The translations under genes and the position numbers were made by a program. A stretch of 64,000 nucleotides of DNA from Colius striatus. Its lineage: Eukaryota > Chordata > Aves > Coliiformes > Coliidae. Location of the stretch: the NCBI RefSeq assembly GCF_028858725.1, contig NC_084759.1:180176270-180240269 (forward strand). The letters are read 5' to 3'. The notes beneath the pieces are model-generated. The model had not been told where the DNA came from. It was given only the letters and a program-made list of their open reading frames with translations, and did not search any database. Below, one piece after another: positions 10,871-22,768 of the stretch. Numbering within the stretch: the first letter of the stretch is position 1; each line of letters begins with the position of its first letter.

Positions 10871-13800
10871 GTAAGTTGCTTTAAAGTTTCTTTGTAATTG
10901 TTGCGCCTTTTATTTGAATGCTACATTTACTGTTTTGTTTTGTGGATTTTAACCCCTTTTCTCTTTCCCCTCCCCTGGCCTTTGGTATAACTCTGTAACA
11001 CTTTCACTTCCACCGAATTAGTATTTTAATCAGAAATTCCTATGTAGAAAATACAAAAAAAAAAAAAAAAAAAGGAAAAGAAAAAAAGGTGCACTGATGC
11101 CAGCACCACAGGGTCTCAGTACTTGAAAACCTGCAGTCATTCAGAGGCAGATGCTGCTCCTTAAAAAACACTTTCTTGTTTCTCACCTTTGTGTTTGTGT
11201 TTAGAACCTCTTGCCTGTAAAGCTGTTCTTCTACGTCTCTTAAGTAAATCAAGAGAGGTTGATCCAGGAACAGGAGCATTGTTCAGGTTGTAGGTCACTT
11301 GGCTGGTTTGTTTTTTTTTTTCCTGAGGTTACTCTATGATGTTGCAGCTAAAACCAGTTTTTGAAGGTACTAACTTGTTTTATATCACACGTTCAAAAGA
11401 TTGTTTAAAAGTACATTTGTCTTAAAGTGAAATTCTTTAACTTATATTTTATTTGCATTTACACAAAATACATTGATAGCCTGATTACCTTCACGTAGGG
11501 AAGTTTGACTGGAGGTATTAAAGGAGTGGAGTGAGCCTGTGAAGAGGAGACTTAATTTTTTTTTTTTTTTCATTTACAGCTACACCTTTGTTTTCCAGAG
11601 TTCTGACAGGCGTTTAAAAAGCTTCTGAAGAACAGACAAATAAGCTTGTTCAAAAACTGTAACTTTATTCATAACTGGTTAACTGGAGCAGAGCCTGGTA
11701 ACACAGTTGTGCAACTGTGGATTAAATAAGCAGTCTTGGTTTTGTAACTTGGAAAATCAATAGCTATGTGAAATCAAAGTTGAAGACTCATTTGAGAAAC
11801 CAGAAAGTATCCGTAGCTAAGTGAAAAAATATGCTGGCAGGGAGACACACTAAATTGGCTTATACTTATCTTATTGTTGTTTGTTTGTTGGTTTGAGGGT
11901 TTTTTTTCTATCCTAGAGAATGACTCATAACTTCTAAACAGCAAAAAAATAATAATAAGAAAAAGATTAGATACAGAAGATGAAGCATGCAGAATTGAAC
12001 TGTTGGAATCATGTTTTTCCCAGAAACAGCAGTATCTCTGATACATGTTTATTTTCAATATGTTGTTTTTATCTGTCATGTTGTCAGGTGGCCACACTAG
12101 TTAAATTCTGCATGTAGGCCATACATCAAAGTTATTGAAGTTGTAAGTCAGTGAACTAACTAGCCTAGTGTGGTCTCATTCTTAAAGAGCCGCTTTGAGA
12201 CTTCAGTATGAAATTAAGTCTTATGTGATCCCATTTTGTAAGATTTTCAACACATGCTCTTCTTTTTGTGAAAGGTGAAGAGACAAACACTGATCTATTC
12301 ACAGATAAGTTAATTGCAGAAAATCTGAATGACACAATTACAGTTCACAGCTGTTGAGGTAGAAGATTATAAAGTTACATTCTTAGGGATCAGTAAGGTA
12401 CAAACAAATGTAACATCGATTCAGGTTTGTTCACTGGCCACAGCTTTCAAGGCACATGCTCAATTTTAAAGCATATGTATAATTCACAGGAAGAGAATGC
12501 TGTTTTTTTACAGAATTCAGCATTCAAGTACATATTTTTTTATTTTAATGAACTTAGATTTAAGGATAACTGTGGATATTTGTTGCTTTTTTCTAGCCTA
12601 AGTCTGTTGGGGAAATGGGGGTGGAAAGAGGAAGAGGTGAGTTCATAACATTTCCAGTATATATTCCAGCATTTCTGTTGTCAGCTTTGCAGTGTGTGGT
12701 TACAGGGTAAGGTAGTCCAGATATTCCAGGACTAAAGATCTAAGATAATACATCTGGAACTTTCAACACACCGTACTCTTTTTATACTACCCCCAGGACA
12801 TCCAAAAGTACACTGATTTTGCTAGAATTTGGTGATAATTTTAAAAGCTGTGGTTGAAGATCGTGTTATTTCTGGAAATAGGCTAGAGATACCTGGAAAA
12901 ATCTGCAGTAATTTCATATAATTACTACTTTACTTAAGATCACCTCATTATATTTATGGGATGAGTCTGAATATTTACAGTGAGATACTTTAAACCTGTG
13001 TGCCCCTAGGAATGAAGGTTCCTTAATCAAAAAAAGGGGCTTGTATGTATACTAAAGTACTAAGTGCATTCTAGTAAGAAAGAATTCTTTTATTGTTAAC
13101 AGGATACTTTAATATGCTTTTTGTATTTGTTTGACTACTATAGATATCTTATACTCTGAGAACAAACTTCTACTCAGATGAGTTCAACGAGGTTCTGCAA
13201 CATCTTCAAAGTTCTCCTTTTGCTTGCTATCCCATATATTCAGGTGCTAAAGCCAAATTGCATTTTTCCATGAAAGGAAAAGAAAGTTCAGTTGAATTTT
13301 AAATATTCAACAAGCAGCTATCCCGCAACCTAATTAAAAACCAGGCAAAAGCTAAGGCAGATTGCAGGGATATACATCAGTTGCAGGCATTGTGAAAACT
13401 ATGGGGTGAGACATAGTTTGGCCTACAGATGTGGCGTGCTCTGGATTTTCTAACTTAAAAAATTTTTGTGTGTTATTTTAGTCAAGATGCTCTCTCACAG
13501 TCTCCCCCATCACTATTGTTCCTCGTTAGTTTATTTTTGAATTAATGCATGAACATTAGTGAGATTATTGGACTTTGCACCTCCACAGTTAGCATGCTAT
13601 GAGAGAGAGCAAATGAAATCATAGTATTTTTCTTTTGTGGCAATATCAATGCTCAAAGGTTTAACCTGATTTCTGCAAACATGTAGTTAATTTTTGTCAC
13701 ATATTTCCAAAACTGTAGCTTTATCCTGCACACTTGTTCAAGACCCTGGTCATGCCATCTCTCTTCTGTAGCTCCACAGACTTCGGAATCAAATTATGAC

Positions 13801-16800
13801 TACTTCTAACTGTGTGCTGTGTAGTGTAGTCAATGAATAGTGTCATCTCTATGTTCACTACAATTTGGCTGTCATCAAGTATTTACTCCACTGGTAGGTA
13901 CCAAAACAATGTCCCTAAGCAAGGAACATGATTATTAGTGACCATTAGTCTCTCTTCTTTAAGGAAGATGTTACATGTGTTAGAGGTCATGTCATGATTA
14001 TTGCCTGGACTTTTTTCATTAAATCTTCTGCATTTTAATAGACTCTGGAATACAGGAAAGAAAATCAATGGACATGGAACTATATTTAGAGAATCAGGAC
14101 ATATTTTAGAAAATGAGGGACTATCATCTGTAGGGTATTTTGAGTCCTTTTACCTTTGCTTGTTGATAACTAAATATAACCCAGAATAACAAGTGAGTAA
14201 TACTTAGCTTTCTCAGTTTAGAAAGACAAAGAATACTAATTTTTATTACTAAAATTAAAAATATTTTTTAGATTGTAATCATCTAAAGATTTCCATCTTT
14301 AGGTCATGGAAATCCACTAGAATTTATTTTTTTAAAATGGAGAGGAGGATGGAGAAGTCTAGTAGAAATATTAAAGGTCAAGTTGTGGAAGTGACTGTTC
14401 TCTCTGGTGCAAATCATGTCACTATTGCTGGATGGAGACACAGTTCTAGTTTAGTGTCTGAAGAAGCCATATTCAGCAGCTAATACTTCCATTCAGAAAA
14501 GTACAAGAACCAAGTGCTCATTTTCAAGAATGTGATTCAAACCTCTACTTGTTTTCTGTGCATAACTGTTTTCATGATGAGGAGCACTGAAGGAATGTGT
14601 TAGCTAAATGAGATGGGGTGACAGAAGACTTGCTGTGGGGAATGTTTGGATGTTCTTGAAGCAACGATGATTACTATCACCGTGATGATTGTACTTTACC
14701 AGCGTGGCCTCAGTATTATGAGTAATGGATTTTTTATTTTAACGGTTAACCAGTGCACTCAGATTGCTCAAACTTACCAAATACTTCCTCTGTATTTGTG
14801 TTCCCACTTGCAATCTGTCGATAATTGGGTGAATCTGTGTTATTCTGTTTAGTTGCTCTCTGTCAGTACTGAGGTATTTACTGAATGTTACTGACTAAAA
14901 AACATAAAACTTTCGAAAGTGTCTAGCTCTAGTTTGTCATAAAAATATACTTCTGCTTTCAGTTTCATGTGCAGACCGTTCCAGTAAAGTGATTCATGTC
15001 CACATGGGTGTGATAGACTTGTGTTTCATAGAGTTGACTATAAAGGTCTTGCACCAAATTTGAAATACTTTTGTTCCATCTCATAGACTAATTTTATATC
15101 AGAATAATTTCCAGGCCCTCAGCAGCTAGATTTCTCTTTGTTTTAAAAACTTGTTTTTCCTTAATAAATAGCATCCAGCAATTAATATGTTTTCATTTGG
15201 ATCAGCAGTGTAATTCTGAAGTCTCCTGTTCACCCCTGCTTTGGTTTGCGCAGTGGGATCCTGGGGAGTGACCTGGACTGGATTCCTTTTGGACAAAATA
15301 ATATGAAAGATGCACTGCAGGAATGTGCCTAATGCACTCCAGCCACTAACAAGCCTTCAGTCTTAGATTAAATCTGAGAGCTAGTCCAAAGTAGAAAGCC
15401 CCTAGGACATGCATAATATGGAATGTGTCCTTAAAATCAACTTTTTCTCTGTACGGGCCCACTTTTATTGACCCATGCTGTTGCTAATGCAGCCATTGCC
15501 ACTGAGTATTGCTTAGCTCTTAGGTGAAAATGGCTTTGTATGCATATGAAATGTTGTATGAATTACATAAATTTATATCTGACTATCTGACAGTTAGTGT
15601 GATCATTTGTGAAAAGAAGTTTCACTGAAGTATTTGTACTTTTTAATGATTGTGATAGTGCAGAGTACCTATTTGCCAGTTGCTATTAATTTTTAATTTA
15701 TCACAATTGAAATTTGTCCAGGACTGTCAAGCTTGTAGTACATTCATAGTTGTTCCATAGCTTGCACCTGGAAAATTCTATGTAAAAGCTTTCCAAGAAG
15801 TACAATTGAATTGCTCATATTTTAAGAGACTGATTTTTTTTTTTTTTTTTTAGTGTTATTTTTGAGGCCATTGTTAGTTGCCATGAGACATTTAAATGAA
15901 AGCCATTGAAATTAAATAAAAACAAATAATTTAGTTTTAAAACAACCAAATATCTAAATGTAAATATCATAATTTGTGGGTTATCAATATTAACTAGATT
16001 GTACTAGTCATTAATGAAATGAGATCATTTCAGGCAAACCATGAGCTGGATTAGTTTTATTACACTGACATTTTTTTACACGAGTAATACAGTTGAACAT
16101 ATTTGTTATGTGAAATGACTAAAACTTTCAGGCATTTCATGAAGTAGCTGGTGGGTGTTGCTGTTAACGGTTGCATTGTAAAACCTGGTATTATCATGGT
16201 TCCTTTGTGTTATTGTTGTGAACAGTGGAACTTTTGGTAGGAAATAGCGACCTCATTGGTTCCTTGCCAATGTGGATATTAACGGACGAAGGAAGTGTTA
16301 GAAATGCAGTGTTTGCCACGTGCTCTTCAATCCCTCCCAACTGCTGTAGGCTTGAGACAGAGAACTGTTTTGTTATTTTTCCTTTTGGAAACAGTCTTCC
16401 ACTTTTTTGTTCCTTATATATCTACTTTTGTGGTTTTGTGAGGTTTTTTTATTTTAATTTTTGTAATTCCTCTGCTTTGAAGAGCAAAATTTGATTTGGG
16501 ATGTATGAGCTTTGCCCATATATGTTTCAATCTGCATCTGCTTGTTCAGAGATACTCTGGCCTTCCAAGGATCATGTTTACGTCCCTGCAACCTTCCCAC
16601 GTGCTTCCATCATTCCTCTGCCCTTAAACAATGAAACTATTGGACTGTCTCTGACTCTGTGGTTTTGGATATCACAGTGACTCCACTGTGTAAGTCCATT
16701 CTGCTTGTCTGCATCAATTTGATGAAAATGATGCATTCAGGTTTCCAGAAGCCTTTCCCAGCTGTTGCTGTTGCTTTACTTGTAATTTGGTGTGGTCCAC

Positions 16801-17230
16801 CACATTGTTAGTGAGCAGAAAATGAATGCATCATAACAACAAAGACTTCTGTTGTTGCAGCATTTTGTATCCACAGTGTCTCTGTGTCAATAGACAAACT
16901 CTAAACTTGTTTCTCAAGTCCAGTTTGTCATATTGCTAGTCAAGCACTCTTACAGTTCACATGCTTGGGAGAGATGGCAGAACCAGTATATAGGCTATGT
17001 GTAATCTACTGAATAGCAATCAGCTGCCAATTACACCAGGACATGGAATCGACTTAATGTAGGCACTTGTTTGGTTTTTTTTTTTTGCATATTCAAAGAT
17101 TGAATATTACATAGTTAGTGATGCATTAAGGTTGAATGAAGACACTGAGACCCATTTCTGAGTAAACTCAAGAGGTGTTGCAGAGCATGTCGGGGCAGCT
17201 GGAGTGTGAATGTACAAGTGGACAAGCACT
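10871..17230. other. MDFIC intron 1, first part
   Basis: The intron opens with GTAAGTTG. No exon, repeat family or RNA gene was recognised. Homopolymer runs occur at 11055-11073 (19 A), 11556-11570 (15 T) and 15834-15851 (18 T). The T run at 11556 is followed by CATTTACAG, which resembles a splice acceptor, but no convincing downstream exon follows. Around 15540-16200 the sequence is AT-rich with many TAAT-type motifs; an enhancer is possible but unproven. Confidence 0.55.
15834..15851. repeat. Poly(T) run, 18 bases
   Basis: Uninterrupted run of 18 T in intron 1. No retroposed sequence with a target duplication could be recognised beside it, so it is listed as a simple homopolymer. Confidence 0.85.
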
Positions 17231-17388
17231 TCACAGAATCACAGAATGGTTGAGGTTGGAAGGGACCTCTAAAGATAATCTAGTCCAACTGCTCTGCTCA
17301 AGCAGGTCCACCTAGATCAGGTCACACAGGAAACACGTCTGGGTGGGTTTTGAAAATCTCCAGGGAAGGAGACTCCACATCCTCCCTC
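17231..17388 (-). mobile_element. CR1 LINE 3' end fragment in intron 1
   Basis: It begins TCACAGAATCACAGAATGG, the reverse complement of the CR1 tail, then shows GGTTGGAAGGGACCTCTAAAG, TCTAGTCCAACTGCTCTGCT and GGAAGGAGACTCCACATCCTC in CR1 order. It therefore lies in minus orientation, antisense to MDFIC. Truncated at the 5' end of the element after about 160 bases. Confidence 0.93.
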
Positions 17389-18368
17389 AATTCTATACTT
17401 TTCCAGCATGTCTTATCTTTCCCTTATTTAGACTTTAAACTTGTATTAATCTCTACATAAATAGAGTTTGTGCCCATACTTACCTTTGGGATAAATCACA
17501 GAGTACTCTGTGTGGGTGTCACTCCCAAGGGGCTTTTGGCTAGAAGTTTAGGAGACATACATAGCCACACAGGATGTGAGTCTGGGAGCTGAGCTGTGGT
17601 AGTTAAGAAGACTTAACTATCTTTGTTGCCTTTGTGACATGACCTAGAGTAACTTACTGTGGTTTTGAAGAGAGATTAGATTTCTACCTCACCACTGCCA
17701 GACTCAGAATATAATGAGTCTTTTCTTTCTGTTATTTGAACTACTAGGAAGAGCATCTCTTTTTCTTCTTGGCTGTCAGTTTTGGAGGTTAGTCACATGA
17801 ATGTGGAAGAGCGTACTAAAGGAAGCAGAAGCTAAAATACGAAAGAAGTATTACATAAAAATTCTTAACATTAAGCTTGATTGAAACAGAGGAGTGTTAT
17901 AAATTTACTTGAAGATGCAGTAGAAGAATAGCCATACCTGTCTATTCCCAGATCTGGGCATAAATGATAAATAATAAAGCCAGCTACAGGCTTTGCTAAA
18001 GTTGCCCTGCCACAGTATGGCACGTCACAGAAGATTAAGGTCTTTGCATTGATTCTTAGTGGACTTCTAAATGTGGTATTATTCATAAAGTGTGTGTTAT
18101 TCTTCATAAACTGTGCATCACCGTGTCCTTACGCACCTAACACAAAAATAATGGCAGCAGCAAAACAAAAACTCAAAGGTGTTGTCTTGAGGGTTTCTTC
18201 ATGTGTGATTGGTTGTAGTTGGCATGTTGTAGTTACACCTCTAGAATAAAAAAAATATTATTATGATCCCAATGTTTGTTTATCTTCAATATTCTGATTC
18301 ATCAGTAGGGATGTATGAAAAAACCTTAAATAAACATAACTAAACATCTGCTTTCTCTAAAGTCCCAT
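17389..18368. other. MDFIC intron 1, between CR1 and LTR
   Basis: No recognised feature. The longest frames (complement of 17871-18107; 18049-18249) are short and featureless. Confidence 0.5.
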
Positions 18369-18891
18369 TGTACTAAGTCTGGCTGGAATGGAGTTAACTT
18401 TCTTCATAGCAGACCCTGTGCTGCTGTCTTTGGGATTTCTGACTAAACCAAGGTTGATAGCACACCAGTGGTTTGGCTATTGCTGAGCACCACTTGCCCA
18501 GTGCACAGGTTTCTCTTTTCCTACTCTGCCCCTGCAGCAAGTGGACAGGGAGGTGGAGGGGACACAACCCAGACAGCTGGCCCAGAGGGGTATTCCACTG
18601 TGTATAATGTCACACCAAGCAATAGAAACTGAGGAAGGGGAGGTTTTGGGAGAAGAAGCCATTGTTTAGAGGCTGACTTGAACATCATTTTACTTCTGGG
18701 AGGTGGTGAGTGATTGCCTTTTAATCACGTGTTCTGTTTTTACTTCTTCTTTCCTTCCCTTATTAAACTATATCTGGACCCAGAAATTTCCTCACTTACG
18801 CTCTTTCTGTTTTCTCCCTTCATCCTCTGTGGGCTGGGGAGGGAAGGAGCAGCAAAGTGGTCCTTAGCTGCTTCTGGTTCACCCCATCACA
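18369..18891 (+). mobile_element. Solo LTR of an avian endogenous retrovirus (intron 1)
   Basis: It starts TGTACTAAGTCTGGCTGG and continues GGAGTTAACTTTCTTCATAG, which I recognise as the 5' end of a common avian LTR whose usual start is close to TGTCCTGGTTTTGGCTGG. Further landmarks are GACACAACCCAGACAGCTG, GGGGTATTCCACTGTGT and a TATTAAACTATATCT poly(A)-signal region (ATTAAA at 18762-18767). It ends near CCTTAGCTGCTTCTGG and CACCCCATCACA, a decayed form of the family's 3' terminus. No internal retroviral sequence flanks it. No target-site duplication can be seen, which fits its divergence. It lies in the same orientation as MDFIC. Family assignment is by memory. Confidence 0.78.
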
Positions 18892-21175
18892 CCTGCAGAG
18901 CAGCATCTGCCAGGAGCTTACTTGCTCCAGCAGGTAATTCTGGAGTGCAAAGTAAATTACCAAAAACATGTTTAATGCTGTAGGCTTCTGTTATGCCCAT
19001 TCATGGGGAAGTCTTCATGTGAATTCAATAGGGCAAAGAACAGATACTCAATAAATGTTAATTGTTGTAAACTTCCTGACAAAATTGTTTGGTATTCAAC
19101 TCCAACACTGGGTCTGTTTTTTTTTTTTTACTTTTTAGTAGTGCTTTTTCTTCCTTGTTAACTGTTAGTGTGGGTTTGACTGGCTGTTAACCATATCCAG
19201 CTGGAATAATAGAAGTAAATTTGAAAAATACACATGCAACCTACATAGAAGAAAACTCTCTGCAGTTTTTTACTGCCACTGCCAGGTAGAAATGGTGGTA
19301 ATCCTGGTGTTGTTACTGCAGTAATTTAAGAGCGATATCTCTTAAAATAGTTCATTTAAGCTTACTCTGTGTGGAAAGCAGAGTGCTTTTACAGTAGCTC
19401 GCTCCAAGACAGTACTTATTTTCATTTCGTCTGTTTCAGGGCACTTTTCAAACACTTTTTGAAACATATTTGCACCTGATACCTAACTGCACAGGCAAAA
19501 TCATTATATGTGTAATACAGTTGGATTTGTATCTGATAGATAGCAGGAAGAAATAATTTGTATCTAATGTCTGTCAAAGGGGTTGAAAAAAATCTGTTGT
19601 GGGTTTGTTCTTTTTAATAGGATGGGTATCAAGGTGAAATTAAGTCATCAGGGCAAGATGCAAGCCTTATTGAAGTTAATGAGTATCTTCCCAATCACTT
19701 CAGTAACTTTATGCCAATCCCAGTAAAATGGTTCATCTCAGGGTGGGCTTGAGGAGATACTGACAAGTTGCTGAAGAAATGGTGATGGGAGGAAGGGCTG
19801 AGAGAGAAGTACCACAGAGGTAGCCGAGTCAGGTATTTCAGAGGTGGAAATTAATAGAAGGGGAGCAGCAGTGCTTGAAGGCCCATGCTGCTATACATAC
19901 AATATGGCATATATTATTTTGAATTATGTTCAGTGCCTCAGTTTAATAGGGTGGATAACAAAGGCAGAAAGTTAGGATTTAAAATCAAACTGCTGTTGGT
20001 TACATAAAGAAACTAATATGTCCCAGTAAGTGATAAGTGATTTTGCTGTATTTCAGGACTGGGATCATTGCTTTACTAGAGGATATGGTATCCTTACATT
20101 GTGGTTAAGTGGCTTACAAACATATTCTTGTCTGAAACACATAAATTGAGCTAATAGATTTTTCAGCAGTTACTCATTTAGATTTACTGTAAATAATAAA
20201 TGTGCATATACTCAAAAAATATTAAAAACTGAAAATATTTAGTATTATATAGATCCCTTGAGACAGTGATATAAACTGATAATCTGTCACTGTGAATGAT
20301 GAACAAAGTAATTCCAGATTTGGTAACACTTCTATGAATGCCAGTAGGAAAAACCTGTAGCAATCAAGAACAACAACAAAAAAAAGTGTGTGTGAATTTG
20401 GCTATTAAAACATTAATCACAGCAAAAATGAGAGCTGTCACTTAACCTTAGTTTGAAAAGATGTAAGTCTGCATGTGTTAACTGGCAAAATCATCACAAG
20501 ATCTTCCATCTTGTGAAATAACCTTAAGAATCTCTCAAATAACCTTGCTGTGCATATTTCCCTGCATCTTATATATACTTGGAGAGAAAAAATATTTTTT
20601 CCTTTCATCATAGGGTAAATGTTGACTTTTATTCAGGAATGGCTTTTAAAACCCTGTTATTTTCCAAAGAAAAATAGGTAATTTCAGAATTTCTGTACTA
20701 ATTAGTTTTGAAGTTTCAACATTTGTCTTTCAATATAAGTTCAGTTGCAAATAACAGAGAAAATACTTTTGTGGATTTTTTCTGTGTTTTACATGCCAGA
20801 GCCACATGTACATGGGCAAAAAAATAATGGGATTTTTTTGTGTGACAAAGCAATTCAAATTTTTGTCTTAAAATTTTGTGGAAGATAACTGAATATAAAC
20901 AAACTGAACCATAACTACTTGTTCTGAAAACTACTGAGCATTACTTTGTATGATTAAACACAGTATGACTAAAATACATTCTTAAAGAGAAATTCTTTGA
21001 CCTGGACAAGAAAACAAGTTGAAAATCAGCTTTATTGGGATTTCTATGGAAACTATATGAGATGCTAAGACAAATTCTATTTTATGGTCTCTTTTTTAAT
21101 TTTCAAAGATGAATTTTCTTGACTGAGAGGGAAAATACCTTAGAAACTAATATATTAACATTTCTTTTGACTTAG
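18892..21175. other. MDFIC intron 1, last part
   Basis: AT-rich unassigned sequence ending in the exon 2 acceptor TTCTTTTGACTTAG at 21175. No repeat family or RNA gene was recognised. Confidence 0.55.
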
Positions 21176-21307
21176 AAAAAACTGATCAAGAGAATACTGC
21201 TACAGGAGATAAAGACATAAAACAGCCTTCCAGTAACCAGAGTATACAACCAGAGATACAAGACCAGTCTGTCTGGGGAAATCGCACTGATGGTGACCTC
21301 ATCAGAA
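21176..21307 (+). CDS. MDFIC: MDFIC coding exon 2 (residues 31-74)
   Basis: The exon is bounded by the acceptor CTTAG (AG at 21174-21175) and the donor AGA|A|GTAAGT (GT at 21308). Read in phase 1 it codes for 44 residues, starting at E31 with KTDQENTATGD and ending DQSVWGNRTDGDLIR. The last part corresponds to the conserved QDQS-x-WGN-x-x-DGELIR stretch of human MDFIC as I recall it, which fixes the identity and the frame. The segment is polar and rich in Gln, Asp and Thr, probably disordered, with a single Trp at residue 64. The size, 132 bases, keeps phase 1 on both sides. Confidence 0.93.
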
Positions 21308-22711
21308 GTAAGTATTTCCAGAACAAATTGCTGCCATTTAGGCTTACTTTCACATTGTAACGGAATACTGTGTGTTGACTCATTTAAATGTGTGTCAAAT
21401 GCAATTGTGTTGCAACTATAATGCATGTCTACTGAATTTATTTCCCAGAATGACTCCTGTCAGCATAGATAAGCAACAAGTTCAGAGCAAGGTGTGATTT
21501 GAATGGTGCAATATAAAATAGATCTCTGTAGCATCTACATTTTAGAGCCTTAATGTTGCATTCTTCTCTTATCATGAGATATCATGAGCTGCAGTATGTA
21601 ACTGTGCTAGGTGTCATCACCCTTGATTTCTCAGGTTGTATATTAGTGGCAGAGTAAACTATGGTGATAGCAGTTGCTTCCAGATAAAGTACTGGTCAGG
21701 TGTAAGTTTATACAGAGTTGAATCTCAAAGTAGTTACTCCTTTCTAAACTAGAAGAATGCTGTAAACCAAGGTTTTAGACCTGTGGTGGAACTACTTTTT
21801 TTAATTCGTTTTTACAAGTCCACATTCCTTGTATATGTCTTCGATGCTTTAAAACATAAAAAAATATGCAAGATTATTTCCATCTTTCTATCTTGAAGGT
21901 CACATGCTGTCCAAAAGATCCTCCACAGTTGCCCTCTCCTGAGAAGAAAATATTTCTGTCAACTGCCAGATCTAATACTACTTTAAAATTCTGTGAATGC
22001 TTGAACGTTAGTTGCTCAAGGGAGGGGCAGCATGAGAAACTGTTCTCTAATTATAGGGTGTATTCAGAAAGCAAATGGACTAAATGCTGAGTGGTGCTCC
22101 AGCTCTCTGAGATTGTTGCCTGACCACACATTTCAGAGCCAGTCTGTCTTTACTACATGATACACAGCAAGATAAATTCATGTTTCTGAATCTGCTGTTG
22201 ATGTAATTGGTGATTTTCTATGGAGTTGCCTGTTTCCTTATTTTATTTTTTTTTAATCCTATCTATACCATCAACTTCTCCTGAACTTTGTGTTGGCATT
22301 TGAAGTTCTTTTCAAACCTTAGTTAATATTTTTTTTTAAATATTGAATCCCAGTAAATATTTATATCCTTAATATATTGAAAAGTTATCTAGATCCTTTG
22401 TAGGAAAACTTGCATTGAGTATGTTTACCTAACAATATTTACCTGACAATTTAAAAGTAATTCTTAAGGGTCTATATGGAGAAAGAATTTTCCCTCACAG
22501 TTTCAGAGTTTACTGAACTCCAAATGGTGGTTGTTTTAGACTTAACTGTCCCTAGCCAAGCAAGTGCTTTGTGCTTATGTTGAGGACATGAGAAGGTGTG
22601 TATGACATCCACTGCTTTTAAGTGGCCTCTTCATTCCCTCTCCCTAAAGGCTTCTTTATTCTCAGGCCCATGGAAAAGTAGATTTGTCAGCAATTGTCAG
22701 CATGCCTGAAT

Positions 22712-22768
22712 TACAGAGTCACAGAATCCACAGAATCTGAAGGGTTGGAAGGGACCTTGAAAGATCAG
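22712..22768 (-). mobile_element. CR1 LINE tail fragment
   Basis: The stretch TACAGAGTCACAGAATCCAC followed by AGAATCTGAAGGGTTGGAAG and GGACCTTGAAAGATC matches the reverse complement of the terminal bases of CR1. Minus orientation; only about 57 bases survive. Confidence 0.8.
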
